DNA of 64,000 nucleotides from Chlorophyllum brunneum (GCA_963576785.1 OY756150.1:1612001-1676000); one strand, 5' to 3'; counted from the first letter of the stretch, positions 45,495 to 57,201 are shown. The notes: a model not told the origin generated them from the sequence alone. Numbers and translations: made by a program.

Positions 45495-45609
45495 AGGAAA
45501 GATTGAAATATTCTCTGTGAAAGGCACAGAAAATCCTGCTGATATTCTTACAAAGAATTTAGACTGTTACAACCTTAGTCTGAGACTCAGGTTGCAAGTC
45601 TTTGGATAA
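44896..45609 (+). pseudogene. Chimeric frame: LINE ORF1, copia RNase H end and gypsy LTR
   Basis: One 237-codon frame reads LINE L4 ORF1 core (to NSIHSDA), then copia-2 Pol end (KIEIFSVKGTENPADILTKNLD), then gypsy A4 LTR sequence (CYNLSLRLRLQVFG). It is a junction by-product, not a family. It documents the fusion point at 45494 and the A4 insertion at 45564. Confidence 0.85.
45560..45564. repeat. Target site duplication TAGAC, left of gypsy A4
   Basis: It is repeated at 60356-60360 after the last LTR bases, 14.8 kb away, proving that everything between is one insertion plus nested ones. Confidence 0.93.
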
Positions 45610-45850
45610 AGACAAGAAAGTAGAGAAGAGAATAAGGGATGATATGATTGGTAAAGTGTAAGGAATACCTCAAGTATTACTACACTTTATATACTAGTGG
45701 TACAAGCTAAGAATAAAGGAGCAGAGTAAAGGAGTCATAGGGGATGAGTAGAACGAGTCAGTAAGAGTACAGCCATAAGGGATGAAACAGATACGTAGGA
45801 ATGTGATAGGCACATGATAGGAATGTACTGTCTATCTATAGTTCATAATA
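45565..45850 (-). repeat. Gypsy A4 3' LTR
   Basis: 286 bp from TGTTACAACC to TTCATAATA on the plus strand. The last bases are a mutated form of CGTAACA. ATACCTCCC just after it is the complement of the polypurine tract. Confidence 0.9.
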
Positions 45851-45932
45851 ATACCTCCCTTTTTACTTTCATGACCCCATGAAATATCATAGTCTACTTG
45901 TCATCTTGTTCTTTGTGCAAGGCGTTGACAAG

Positions 45933-46772
45933 TTAACATTTGGTAGGACCAATCATTGGGGTTCCTGATTTGTGTCAACATCCAATCCAGAAGGGGGCGT
46001 AGTCTTGGCCTCCTCTGAAGAGGGCTATGGTACGTCCTTTGAATGTCACTGTATCGTTTGTTTCAGCTGCAATGAGGTTGTGTATTATCTCTTCCCAGTA
46101 GTTTTCTTTGAACTGTCCTCCATCTTTGAGTGTGAGATAAGATGGGGGTGGGTTGAATATTGTTGGTTTGGGTGGCAGGTCCATATCAGGCAGTTGTATA
46201 AGGAGGTGGTCTACTTCATCTCACATATCCAGTTCCATTAGATGGTCTGGGACAGATTTGTCAATTCCCTCCATTCCTTCATCTAACCAGTCCTGTTCAT
46301 CATCTTTGTGGTAGGGCAGCTTGTCGGGTAAGGTAGTGGGGATGTATGAGTCGAGATTCATTAGTCTCCGTGCAAGTCCATAGGTGGGGTTGTTGCTCAA
46401 GTCAGTGAGGTGATTGAGTCTTTTGCCTGTCATGATTAAGGCACTTTGGATGCATTTCTTTGCATCAGAGTGCACTAGTACGTTGAGGTCGGTGGCTGCT
46501 TTATCTAATAACTCCTTCATAAGTTCATGTTTTCCAGTTGACATGGCAGCGGGGAGGGCTCTGGTAGTGGTGACAAGTAGAATGCGGCTCAGGGCTTTGG
46601 CTTGGACTTGGAGGTTGTTGATGGCATGGGCTATGTATGTGAGTCCTTTGGTTGTGGTGGTATAGTGTTTGATTTGATCTTTGGTGGACTGGGCATCGAG
46701 GAGGTTGTTAAGTTCTTGTTCAAATTCTGCATCGTTGGCTGGGAAAGGGGTGGGTTTGCATTCAGCATGCAT
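45933..46772 (-). pseudogene. Gypsy A4 ORF3 (279 codons, two internal TGA)
   Basis: ATG at 46772 in ACCATGCATG context starts MHAECKPTPFPANDAEFEQELNN. One frame continues to TAA at 45933 with TGA near 46221 (DM*DEVD; A2 has DMRDEVN) and at 45975. Shared features with B ORF3: Leu-rich helices, NYWEEIIHNLI, ALFRGGQDYAPFWIG and PMIGPTK. The length (279 against 278) and collinearity show a conserved protein between subfamilies. Confidence 0.75.
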
Positions 46773-46873
46773 GGTGTGTTGTAAAGGTAATCTGCAAAGT
46801 TTAGGGTGCAGTGGATACAGCATGAGGTGCATCGAGTGTAGTGATCTCTTGTAACATGAGGTTTGTTGTTCAT
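46631..46873 (-). other. Small ORF overlapping the Pol stop (ATGA) and ORF3
   Basis: An 80-codon frame starts at the ATG that shares bases with the Pol TGA: MNNKPHVTRDHYTR. The same ATG with a similar start exists in A2 (28590, 94 codons), B1 (38639, 63 codons) and B2 (53723, 63 codons). It overlaps ORF3 in another frame. It may be a real small protein, a reinitiation leader for ORF3, or just conserved leader sequence. Confidence 0.35.
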
Positions 46874-49800
46874 AATTGTCGCTTTTTACCCCCCCTTTTT
46901 ATAGGTTTTGTCCTCAAAATCTTGTCTAAAAATTCTTGAACTGCCTCCTTAGCATTTCCTAACTCTGACTCATTCTCCCATGTGTCTTCTTTGGAGGTAT
47001 ACCCTTTCCAGTGTACTAGGAATTGATTTTGTTGTCCTCTTGTGCAGTGTCCTCGGATTTCTTCTACCTCATATTGCTCTTCATCATTGATGATCTCGGG
47101 CATCAGTGGTAGTGGGGTACACTGGCTGTCAAACTCGGGTTTCCGATAGGGGGAGAGGAGTCTGCTGTTAAACACATCATGTATCACCCATGTTTCAGGT
47201 AGTTCCAATTGGTAGCTTGTTTTGCCTATTTTTGTTTTTATCCTGAATGGTCCATATCGTTTGTGATCTGGCTTTTTGGTTGGTCTTGTTGTCCTGATAT
47301 TACTTGCTTTGAGCCAAACTTGTTCTCCTGGGATGTACTTGTGTTCCGGCTTAGTGCTGTTGTGTTTCTCCATTTGTCCCTGACTGTGTTGTAACATCTT
47401 TGTCACTTCTTGTTGCATGTTTTGTAACTCCTGTATTTGTTCCGTGATTGCAGGTGCTTTGGTGATACTTGTTATATCTCCTTTCCAAGGGTATTGTCCA
47501 TACACTATTTCGAATGGTGAATACCCGGTGGCTATGTGGATTTTGTCATTGTATTGGAATTCTGCTGTGGCTAGCCATTTTTTCCAATTGTCTTGAGCAT
47601 GGTTTATTACATTTCTGAGGTATGTTTCAACCTCCTGGTTGATGCGCTCCATTTGACCATCGGTTTGGGGATGGTATGCCATGGATAAGTTTCGCTGGGT
47701 TCCTGTTGCTCGGCATAATTCTGCCATGAATTTGGATGCAAATTGTGGACCTCTGTCGCTGATGATTCTGCAGGGAATTCCATGTGTTCTCCATATATCA
47801 TCTCGATAAATATCTCCTAGCTCCTCGGATGTTAAGGTAGTGTTGACTGCTCGCAATCTGATCATTTTGCTGAAACAATCAACTATGACAAGTATTGCAT
47901 CATATCCTTCTGACTCTGGTAGTGGTCCTATCATGTCGATTGATATCTCTTCCCAAGGTTCCGCTGGTGTCGGTAATGGATAGAGATGTGTTGTCGGTCT
48001 TGTTTGGAGTATTTTGTTTTGTTGGCATGCTTCACATTCTCGGATGTATCGTTTGACATTATTGTGCATCTAGGGCCACCAATAACTCTGTTTAAGGAGT
48101 TCAATCATTTGATGTTGTCCTGAATGTCCTACATTAGTTTTGTTGTGGTGTTGTCATAATATATTTAGTTGTTGGGTGGAACATATATTCTTCCTTTGAA
48201 CATCAGTACTCCATCTGTTTCCCATACCTCCTTTGGTCACTTCTCTTTTTCTTTTAGCCACTGTGTTTCCCTTCTTGTCTCCTTTTGTAGTTGGTGTTTC
48301 AGATCTGCTTCTCCTGAGATTTCCCAGATTTGTCGGATTGTGGTGATCATACTGTCATCAAATAAGTGGTCGAGTAGTAAGGTGATGTCAGTGTTGTCTC
48401 GAGTAGTGTCCATTTTTGTTAGTCTTGATAAGACATCGGCTCTTGTGTTGGTTTTTCTGGGGATATGTTTCAGCGTGTAATAGTATTCTTGTAGCTCCAT
48501 CTGCCACCTCGCTTGTCATATCATGAGTTGCTGTGGTTTTCGGAAGTATTCTAGGTTTTTGTGATCGGTCCATATTTCGAAGGGTTCATCTGCATCGAGT
48601 AAATATTGTCTCCAGGTCTTGATTGCTTCTCAAATGGCAAGTAACTCTTTATCATAGATTTGATAGTTGTGTTCTGCGGGTGTCATTGTTCTTGAATGGA
48701 ATGCAATCGGGTGCCAATGTTCTTCTTGTTTTTGTGATAATACTGCTCCTACTCCATATCCTGATGCGTCCACTTCTACCCTGTATTGACCCTTGTCTTG
48801 TGGCATTGCTAATACCAGTTCGCTTGTGATCTTTTCCTTGATCCTTTCGAAGGCTTGTTGTTGTTGTTCCTTCCATACCCATTGCATGTCTTTTTTCTTC
48901 AATTCGTGTAGTGGGGCTGCTATGTTGCTGAAGTTGTGAATGAATTGTTGGTAGAAGTTTGTGAATCCTAGGAATTTTTCGACATCTTTTAGAGATTTGG
49001 GTGTTGGCCATTCTTTCACTGCTTTCACTTTCTCCTCCTCCATTTTAATGCTGCCTTGTCCAACCACAAATCCTAGTATAGGTATTTCTTTTGCATCGAA
49101 TACGCATTTCGATCTTTTGAAATATAGTTGGTGCTTTGCCGCAATGTCAAGAAATCACTTTGTTCTGTCCTCAAGTTCCTGTTGTGTGGTTCCCGGTATG
49201 ACAAAATCATCCATGTAGTTGACCACTGCTCCTTCATGTAGCATTTCCCAAAAGACAGTGTTCATCATCCTTTGGAACGTTGCTGGCAAGTTACTCATTC
49301 CAAAAAATATGACTGTTGGTTTGAATAGTCTGTTGTTCGTTATGAATGCTGCTTTCCATTCATCACCTTCTCTTATCCTGACGTTATTGTATCCCCAGAT
49401 GATGTCGAGTTTGTTAAAGACTTTTGCATTCTTGAGTTTATTGATAACTTTGCTTATGAGCAGAAATGGCATTTTGTCTTTGATCATGTGTTCATTTAGC
49501 TTCTTGTAGTCTTGTACTAGTCGTTTGGTTCCATCTTTTTTGGGTATGAAGAAGCATGGTGTAGCGTAGGGGGATTGTGATGGTCAAATTTGTCCTGAGG
49601 CGATATTTTTGTCAAGGAATGTTTGTAGTTCTTGTTTCTCTGTTAATGTCATTGGATAGACCTTGGACTGTAATACCGGTGGTGCGTCTTCTGTCAGGTT
49701 TATTTCGTGGTCCCATATAGTATGTTCCGGTAGTTTGTTGAAGTTCTTTTTGTTGAACAGGTGCATATATGGCTGCAGGTATGTCGGTAGGTCCTCTGGG

Positions 49801-50344
49801 TTTGTTTGGTCGGTTTTCTTCTCCTCTATATGTTCTTTTACTATGTATATTCTTTTGTTGAACTGTATATTGTTGTAGTGTGTGGTGCAGTCATTCGGGC
49901 ATCTATTGAAGCATACTATGTTGTTTGTCCAGTCGATTTCTGGGTTGTGCTTGACTAGCCAATCATGTCTGAGATACAGGTCTGCACTTTCCAGTTGTGT
50001 TACCATTGCTTTGCTTTCTTCCATGTGTTTGCCATTGCTTAGTACCAGTTGTGCCATATCTGTTATTTCTCCCTTCTTATTTTCGGTTCCGTTGGCATTG
50101 ATTACTCATATTGGGGTTTCAAGACGTTTGGTCATGATTTGTTCTTCTTCTACTACCCTTTGTGCTATGCATGTGTGTGTGCATCCAGAATCCACCAGTG
50201 TGGTGATTTGTTTGGGTCCTTTCTTCATTCTGATTGTTGAGTCAAGGAGAAGTTCACGCATTGAGTTTCGTTTTTGTGGGATCACATATCGTCTATTGTG
50301 ACATAAAACAGAAACTCTAGGTTTATTGGCTTGTGGGTTTGTGC
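46870..50344 (-). pseudogene. Gypsy A4 Pol
   Basis: Pieces: protease region 49584-50301 (TTLVDSGCTHTCIAQ), RT 49155-49487 (YMDDFVIPG at the end), RT connection and RNase H 48630-49067 (VEVDASGYGVGAV), and the intact 399-codon integrase to chromodomain frame 46870-48069 (CEACQQNK, ILVIVDCFSKMIRL, ISDRGPQFASKFMAELC, RINQEVETYLR, FLVHWKGYTSKEDTWENE). Stops include TGA for CGA (QI*PSQSP) and TGA for TGG (RTK*FLDIA). The stop TGA overlaps the next ATG (ATGA). Confidence 0.9.
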
Positions 50345-51202
50345 CTACTCAGAGCCTTCGACAAAATCCTCTTTTGTCTCTTCTTCTATCTCCTTAGTAA
50401 CCTCTCTGATGTGCACTTTCTTTGGTGCTTTACAGTTCTTCAAGATGTGGCCCTGTTTGCCACAGTTATAGCACATTATTTTAGTGTATGCTATCTTTGT
50501 CTTCTTGCAGCAGTATTTGGCAATATGCCCATAGAGGTTGCAGTTAAAACATCTCAGTTTGCTGTTCTGATCAGTGTCTGCCCTCTGTCTACCAATTTCC
50601 ATTGGTTGTCCTCCACCTCCATAGGTGACTCCTGTGTTTGTTCTGACATCTCCTCATGTGATGTCTGTTGCTTCGTACCCCTGTCCTACTACGAGGATGG
50701 TGTTTCTGCATTTGCTATATGTATCTGGGATTGAGGCTGCTGGATATCCTACAATGGTTTGGATAATGTCTGCTCTGGTGTGTCGTTTGAGGAGGAATAT
50801 GGCATGCACATCGTCAGTTCCTGCTTGGGCCTTCAATGCTTCAAATTCTATTAAGAAGTCCACGGTGTTCCTCTTTCCCTGTTTGAATGACTTGATTTCC
50901 CCTTCTCCTATTGCTTTTCTATTCCCCAAGGAGAAGGTGGCTACCATCTCCTTTGCGAAGTCATCGAATGCTGGCGTTTTCTTATCTTGTATCATTTGTA
51001 GTTTGGCATTAGCATAGGGTCCTGTGAGTCCCCCTTTCATTCGGGCTAGTATTCCGATTATCTTCTGTTCATTGTCATCGATTTTGTTGAAGAGTGTCCA
51101 TAAGGACATCGCCCTCCACCAATTGTCAAACTTGGTTCTATCTCCATTGAAGTATCCTGGTTCTGGGGCTAGGTTCTTTGGGAAATTGATTTCATCAGCC
51201 AT
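50345..51202 (-). pseudogene. Gypsy A4 Gag (one TGA)
   Basis: Start MADEINFPKNLAPEPGYFNGD. The frame is open to TGA at about 50654 (TDIT*GDV, CGA in B) and continues in frame to TAG at 50345. CCHC knuckles are CFNCNLYGHIAKYC and CYNCGKQGHILKNC; the acidic tail is ETKEDFVEGSE. One C-to-T change is all that separates it from a full Gag of about 286 codons. Confidence 0.88.
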
Positions 51203-51241
51203 TTCTGATTCTGTCTCTGGTTTGCTATGTTCATTTTTGTA

Positions 51242-51345
51242 GGTCTCAGCAACTTCTATGTCGGATGTGGCTTCGGCAATTTCTGTATCAAATGGGGTCT
51301 CAGCAACTTCTATGTCGAATGTGGTCTCAGCAACTTCTGTGTTGA
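51242..51345 (-). repeat. About 30 bp repeats in the Gag leader of gypsy A4
   Basis: GTCTCAGCAACTTCTATGTC-type units occur about four times. On the coding strand they give [ED]-[VI]-A-[EK]-T repeats in the acidic extension before the Gag Met. Confidence 0.7.
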
Positions 51346-51602
51346 ATAGGGTCTCAAAAAGAGCTATATCTTCTTCTATACTATGGTCAGATTTCTGCCG
51401 TTTAAGGCCTTCAGGGATTTCTGGTTCTGTTCATCATTTGGATCCGGTGGTTACTGGTGATCCCTGGATATCTGTTGGTCTCGGAGCTCTTGGTCTTCTT
51501 GGTGTTCTCGATGAGCTACTGCTGCTCATATACTGTCGTCCTGGTTGGAGGCTATTATTCCAAGCCTCTCTTGCAAGGTGAGTCGAATGACACTTTACCA
51601 AA

Positions 51603-51841
51603 TGTTACGACCTTAGTCTGAGACTCAGGTTGCAAGTCTTTGGATAAAGACAAGGAAGTAGAGAAGAGAATAAGGGATGATACAATTGGTAAAGTGTAAG
51701 GAATACCTCAAGTATTACTATACTTTATATACTAGTGGTACGAGCTAAGAATAAAGGAGCAGAGTAAAGGAGTCATAGGGGACAAGTAGAACAAGTCAGT
51801 AAGAGTACAGCCATAAGGGATGAAACAGATACATAGGAATG
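51603..51841 (-). repeat. Gypsy A4 5' LTR, first part (continued at 60309-60355)
   Basis: It starts TGTTACGACC and is cut at TAGGAATG by the poly-T of LINE L3. The remaining 47 bases follow the second duplication copy at 60309-60355. Total 286 bp, equal to the other LTR. Confidence 0.92.
51829..51841. repeat. LINE L3 target site duplication, left
   Basis: ATACATAGGAATG is matched by ATACGTAGGAATG at 60296-60308. The single difference is a CpG to CpA change. Confidence 0.93.
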
Positions 51842-52376
51842 TTTTTTTTTTTTTTTTTTTTTAATTCAACAATTTATATAGCGGTGCTCGAACGCAGTCT
51901 GCGTGTACATACATACAAAGGTAGAATGTACAGAATGTTCGGAGAAGGGAAATTAAACTACAAGTAAACTAACCCCACGAGACTCGACGACATCTAGCGC
52001 GTACACTAGAGAGATGTTTGGTACCTACGATGTTCAGCAAAGAGAGAGGAGAGAGGGAATCGGAAAAAGAGAGAGTGAGAGAGAGAGATTGATAGAAAAG
52101 AAACTATCTACTCGCAATCACAAGGGGGAACATCAAATGGTACATAGCATGTGGGCGGGTATTTACCCAGGCACCATGGGAGAAATGGAAGTTGAACGAA
52201 AACTATATAAAAAAGTAGATGAGCAAGGAAAGGGGAGATAGAGAAATGAATTGGAAATCCATAACCTGGAAAGCAAAAGAAGAAAGATAAAAGAAAAGGA
52301 CCCTACACAGGTGCAGACCCAAACCTTCTTCGGACTTGATGACAATGTAACGGTGGGATTGAACCAGCATGGATAC

Positions 52377-52678
52377 TGTTACGACCTTAGTCTCTGACTC
52401 AGGTTGCAAGCCTTTGGATAAAAGAAAAGGAAGTAGAGAAGGGAAGAAGGGATGATACGATTGGTAAAGTGTAAGGAATACATCAAGTATTACTACACTT
52501 TATATACTAGTGGTGAGAGCTAAGAATAAGGGAGACGAGTAAAGGAGTCATAGGAGACGAGTAGAACGAGTCAGGTAGGAGGCACAGCCTTTAGGGGTGA
52601 TACCAGAGATGAAACGAGTATGAGGGTACACGAGGTAATGGGCGCATGATAGGAATGATCGGCTTATAGTTCGTAACA
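52377..52678 (-). repeat. Gypsy B2 3' LTR
   Basis: 302 bp, TGTTACGACC...TTCGTAACA on the plus strand, preceded by GATAC. AATACCTCCC after it is the complement of the polypurine tract. Confidence 0.95.
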
Positions 52679-52785
52679 ATACCTCCCTTTCAAGCTTCAT
52701 GTCCTCATGATGCGTATTACTGTAAAGGTCCTTTGTAAAATAAAGCATACGGAATTTGGGGGGTGTTGGAAACTACGACGAGCAT

Positions 52786-53622
52786 TCACTCGTTCATAGG
52801 TACAGCTGCTCCCAGTGCTCTGGCCAAGTCCTTCTTGTTTCCTCCGATGAGAGGTGCCTTGTCAACACGTCGTAAGCCAATCCAGAGGGGTGTGTGTGGT
52901 GGTCCTTCTTTGAACAGGAAGTGGGTGTGATTGTTATACGTGGTGTTGTTGTTGGTGTGATTGCTTAAGAGCTTGTGCACGATGCCCTTCCAGTAGTCGT
53001 TGTCCTTTTCACCTTCTGATTTCAAAGTGTTATATCCTGTTGGTGGGTGGAAGGTCATGGGTGTGATGGGGGGTACTACCGTGGTGAGGATGGTTTGGAG
53101 ATGGGCGACTTCTTCTTCGATGTCGGGGTGAAGTAGTTGATCGGCAGCAGTTCTTTCTTGAGTTTTTTGTTCGCATGTGTGGCAGATGTGATGTTGGATG
53201 GGGAACGGGTCGTTACTAATGAGCAGTCGGTTAACAATGTGGTGGGAGAGGTTTTCGGTGCTCCTTGACTCGTATGTATTGAGTTGCTTGGCTAGGGCTA
53301 CAAGGATGCTATGCATCCTTGCTTGTATGTTGGAGATGACGAGTAGTTGCAGGTCATCGTTGATTTCGTATAAGTGTCTTTCCAATTGATCTCTCCTTCC
53401 TTCATTGATGATGAACTGGTTGAGTCTCGGGGTAGCCTCGGATAAGGTGTCCATTATTTTAGAGGCACCTTCTTGGGTTGCTTTTACTGCTGCGCCCAAT
53501 AGTATTATGGTGTCGACTAGGGTTTCTCCTTCTACGAGTTCTTCATGGCTGGTTCTTTCTGGGATGAGTTCATCGAATTCTTTGAGGTGGGGGTGTGGGG
53601 TGAGTTGGCGTTTGGCGGGCAT
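52786..53622 (-). CDS. Gypsy B2 ORF3: extra post-Pol ORF, intact
   Basis: 278 codons starting MPAKRQLTPHPHLKEFDELI from an ATG in ACCATGCCC context, about 100 bases after the Pol stop. It has amphipathic Leu-rich helices in the first half, a HHICHTCEQKT cluster around residue 150, and a conserved end (DYWKGIVHKLL, FLFKEGPPHTPLWIGLRR, LIGGNKKDLARALGA). No known domain, signal peptide or membrane span. Both B copies are uninterrupted although their Pol frames are broken. It would be made from the same genomic RNA, perhaps by reinitiation or splicing. Confidence 0.78.
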   Translation of the reverse strand: MPAKRQLTPHPHLKEFDELIPERTSHEELVEGETLVDTIILLGAAVKATQEGASKIMDTLSEATPRLNQFIINEGRRDQLERHLYEINDDLQLLVISNIQARMHSILVALAKQLNTYESRSTENLSHHIVNRLLISNDPFPIQHHICHTCEQKTQERTAADQLLHPDIEEEVAHLQTILTTVVPPITPMTFHPPTGYNTLKSEGEKDNDYWKGIVHKLLSNHTNNNTTYNNHTHFLFKEGPPHTPLWIGLRRVDKAPLIGGNKKDLARALGAAVPMNE

Positions 53623-53719
53623 GGTGTGTTGTGAAGATAGTTGGCAAAGTCAAGGGTGAAGTGAATACCGCGAGTGATGCGATGAGTGTAGTGGTTGCTT
53701 GAAATGCGAGGTTTGCTGT

Positions 53720-56700
53720 TCATACTTGCTGCTTTTTACCTCCCCTTTTTATAGGTTTCGTCCTCGAAATTTGACTCATAAATTCTTGTACTGCTTCCTT
53801 GGCATTGTCTAAATTTGTCTCGTCTTCCCGTGTATCTTCTTCGGACGTATATCCTTTCCAGTGTACTAGGTACTGCTTTCGTTTTCCCTTTGTGCGGTGT
53901 CCTCGGACTTCGTCTACCTCGTAGTGTTCTTCATCATTGACTATTTCGGGTATCGGTGGTGGCGGAGAGCGCTGGCTGTCATACTCGGGTTTGTGATAGG
54001 GGGAGAGGAGTCTGCTGTTGAATACGTCGTGTATTGCCCATGTTTCAGGTAGTTCCAGTCGGTAGCTTGTTTCACCTATTTTTCCTTTTACTCGGAATGG
54101 TCCGTATCTCCTGTGATCTAGTTTTTTCGTCGGTCTCATTGTCCTAATATTGTCTGCCTCAAGCCAAACTTGATCTCCTTCCCGGTACTTGTGTTCTGGT
54201 TTTGTGCTGTTCCGTTTCTCCATTTGTGCCTGATTTTGTTGTAGCATCTTGATCGTTTCTTGGCGTATGTCCTGTAGTTCCTGTATTCGCTCCGTGATCG
54301 CAGGGGCCTTGATCTCATTTGAGATATCTCCTTTCCATGGGTGTCGTCCGTACACTATTTGGAATGGTGAATGTCCTGTGGCGCTATGTGTTTTATCATT
54401 ATACTGGAATTCTGCGGTGCTGAGCCATTTCTTCCAGTTGTCCTGCGCATGGTTGATTACATTTCTGAGGTAGGCTTTGACTTCTTGGTTGACGCGCTCC
54501 GTTTGACTGTCTGTTTGTGGATGGTATGCCGTGGATAGGTTACGTTGGGTGCCAGTTGCTCTGCAAAGTTCCGCCATGAATTTTGATGCGAATTGTGGAC
54601 CTCTGTCACTGATGATCCTGCGTGGTATCCCATGTTGTCTCCATATGTCATCCCGATATATATCTCCTAGCTCCTCGGATGATAGGGTGGTGTTAACTGC
54701 ATGTAGTCTGATCATCTTGCTGAAACGATCAACGATGACAAGTATCGCGTCGTATCCTTCCGATTCTGGCAGTGGTCCTATCATGTCGATTGATATCTCT
54801 TCCCATGGTCTGGTGGGTATTGGTAGCGGATGGAGGTGTATGGTAGGTTGTGTTCGGAGTATTTTGTTTCACTGACATGTGTCGCATCCCCTGATGTATC
54901 GTTTAACATCATTGCGCATTTGTGGCCACCAATATGTCCTTTTGAGGAGTTTGATCATTCTGTGTTGTCCCGGGTGTCCTACGTCCGTTCTGTCGTGGTG
55001 TTGTTGGAGTATTTCTTAGCATAACTTAGTGTTTGGTGGTACGTATATTCTTCCTTCGAAGATGGGTAATCCATCAGTTTCCCATATCTCCTCTGGTCGT
55101 TTCTCTTTTTCTCTTAACCATTGTGTTTCTCTCCTCTGCTCCTTTTGTAATCGGTGTTTCAGGTCTTCTTCTCCCGATATATCCCAAATTTGTCTGATCT
55201 CGGTGATAGTGTTATCAAATAAGTGGTCGGGTAATAGCGTGATATTTGTGTTGTCTCTGGTTGTATCCGTTTTTGCTAGCCTTGATAACACATCTGCTTT
55301 CGTGTTCATTTTTCCGGGTATGTGTTTTAGCGTGTAGTGATATTTCTGCAATTCTAGTTGCCATCTCGCCTGTCGTCCTGTGAGTTGTTGTGGTTTCCTG
55401 AAGTATTCCAAGTTCTTGTGGTCTGTCCATATCTCGAATGGTTTGTCGGCATCGAGTAGATATTGTCTCCAAGTTTTGATCGCTTCTCGGATTGCCAATA
55501 GTTCTTTGTCGTAGATTTGGTAGTTTCGTTCTGCTGGTGTCATTGTTCTCAAGTAGAAGGCGATTGGGTGCCACTGGTCATTCTGGTCTTGTGATAATAC
55601 CGCTCCTACTCCGTATCCTGAAGCGTCCACTTCTACTCTATATTGTCCTTTGTCTCGGGGCATTGCTAGTACTGGTTTGCTCGTGATTTTCTCCTTGATT
55701 TTCTCAAACGCTTGCTGTTGTTGTTCTGACCATGACCATTGCGCATCCTTCTTTTTTAGCTCGTGTAGTGGTGTTGCTATATTACTGAAGTCTTGTATGA
55801 ATCGTCGGTAGAAGTTTGCAAAGCCCAGGAATTTCTCGACGTCTTTCACGGATTTGGGTGTTGGCCATTCCCTTACTGCTTTCACCTTCTCTTCCTCCAT
55901 TTTAACGCTGCCCTGTCCTACTACAAAGCCCAGTATGGGTATTTCCTTCGCGTCGAACATACATTTTGATCGCTTGAAGTAGAGCTGGTGTTTGGCTGCA
56001 ATGTCTAAGAACCACATCATTCTTTTCTCGAGTTCTTCCTGTGTGGTCCCTGGAATGATGAAATCGTCCATGTAGTTGACGAGCGCTCCTTCATGTAATA
56101 GTTCCTGAAATATCGTGTTCATCATTCTCTGAAAGATTGCTGGTGAATTGCTCATTCCGAAGAACATGACCGTAGGTTCAAATAATCCGCTGTTTGTTAC
56201 GAACACTGCCTTCCATTCATCTCCTTTCCTGATTCTGACATTGTTGTATCCCCAAATGATATCAAGCTTGTTAAATACTTTTGCGTCCTTTAATCGATCT
56301 AGAACTTCGCCTATGAGTGGCAGTGGCATTTTATCCTTGATGGTGTGTTCATTCAGCTTTTTGTAATCTTGTACCAGGCATTTTGTTCCGTCTTTCTTTG
56401 GTATAAAGAAACATGGGGTGGCGTAGGGAGATTGTGATGGTCTGATTCGTCCTGAGGCGAGGTTTTTGTCGAGGAACTTCTGTAGTTCCTGTTTTTCCAT
56501 TATTGTCATTGGGTAAACTTTGGACTGTAGTACCGGGGGTGCATCCTCTGACAGATTTATCTCGTGGTCCCATACCGTGTGCGCGGGTAAATTATCAAAG
56601 TTCTTCTTGTTGAATAGGTGGGTGTATTGTCGGAGGTATGGTGGTAGATCTTCATCGTCCGTCCGGTCCACCTTTTTCTCTTCAATGTGTTCCTTGACTG

Positions 56701-57201
56701 TCCGTATTTTCTCGTTAAACTGTATGTCACTATGTGATATTTTGCAATCATCTGGGCATCTGGTGAATCATATGACATGATTGTTCCAATCGATTTCCAG
56801 GTTATGCTTGACCAGCCAGTCGTGTCCGAGATATAAGTCTGCACTTTCTAGTTGTGTTACCAAAGCGTCAATTTGTTCTGTGTGGTTGCCGTTATTTAAT
56901 ACCAGTTGTGCCTTGTCCGTTATTTCTCCTTTTTTATTTTCTGTTCTGTCGGCATTGATTACTCTGATTGGGGTTTCCAGGGGTTTGGTCGGGATCTGTT
57001 CTTCGTCTATTGTTCGTTGTGCTATGCACGTGTGGGTGCATCCGGAGTCTACAAGGGTTGTAATTGATCTACGTCCTTTTCTTGTCTGGATTGTTGAGTC
57101 GAGGAGAAGTTCGCGCGTAGAGTTTCATTTTTGGGGAATCACATATTGTCTATTGTGTGATAAAACAGAAACTCTAGGTTTATTGGCTCGTGGGTTTGCA
57201 C
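53720..57201 (-). pseudogene. Gypsy B2 Pol, about 1160 codons with few stops
   Basis: In the -1 frame after Gag: protease TTLVDSGCTHTCIAQ (about 57030-57065), RT with KLDIIWGYNNVRI and YMDDFIIPG (YMDD at 56063-56074), RNase H (VEVDASGYGVGAV, IWTDHKNLEYF), integrase zinc region (RTYWWPQMRNDVKRYIRGCDTC), core (ILVIVDRFSKM, ISDRGPQFASKF, ERVNQEVKAYL) and a chromodomain (YLVHWKGYTSEEDTREDE; the second W of the usual EDTWE is R). Stops: TGA at about 57127 and 56770 (both shared with B1), TAA at 55016 (CAA in B1) and TGA near 54871 (CGA in B1). It ends TGA overlapping ATG. Confidence 0.92.

Noticed and set aside
52372..52376. Same target duplication GATAC for copia-2 and gypsy B2, as a hint of shared target choice
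   Set aside because: Two 5 bp sites from two different integrases can coincide by chance; the other insertions (ACAAG, TAGAC) do not fit a pattern.
52786..53622. ORF3 as an envelope-like gene
   Set aside because: No signal peptide, transmembrane span or cleavage motif is visible; only its position after Pol resembles env.
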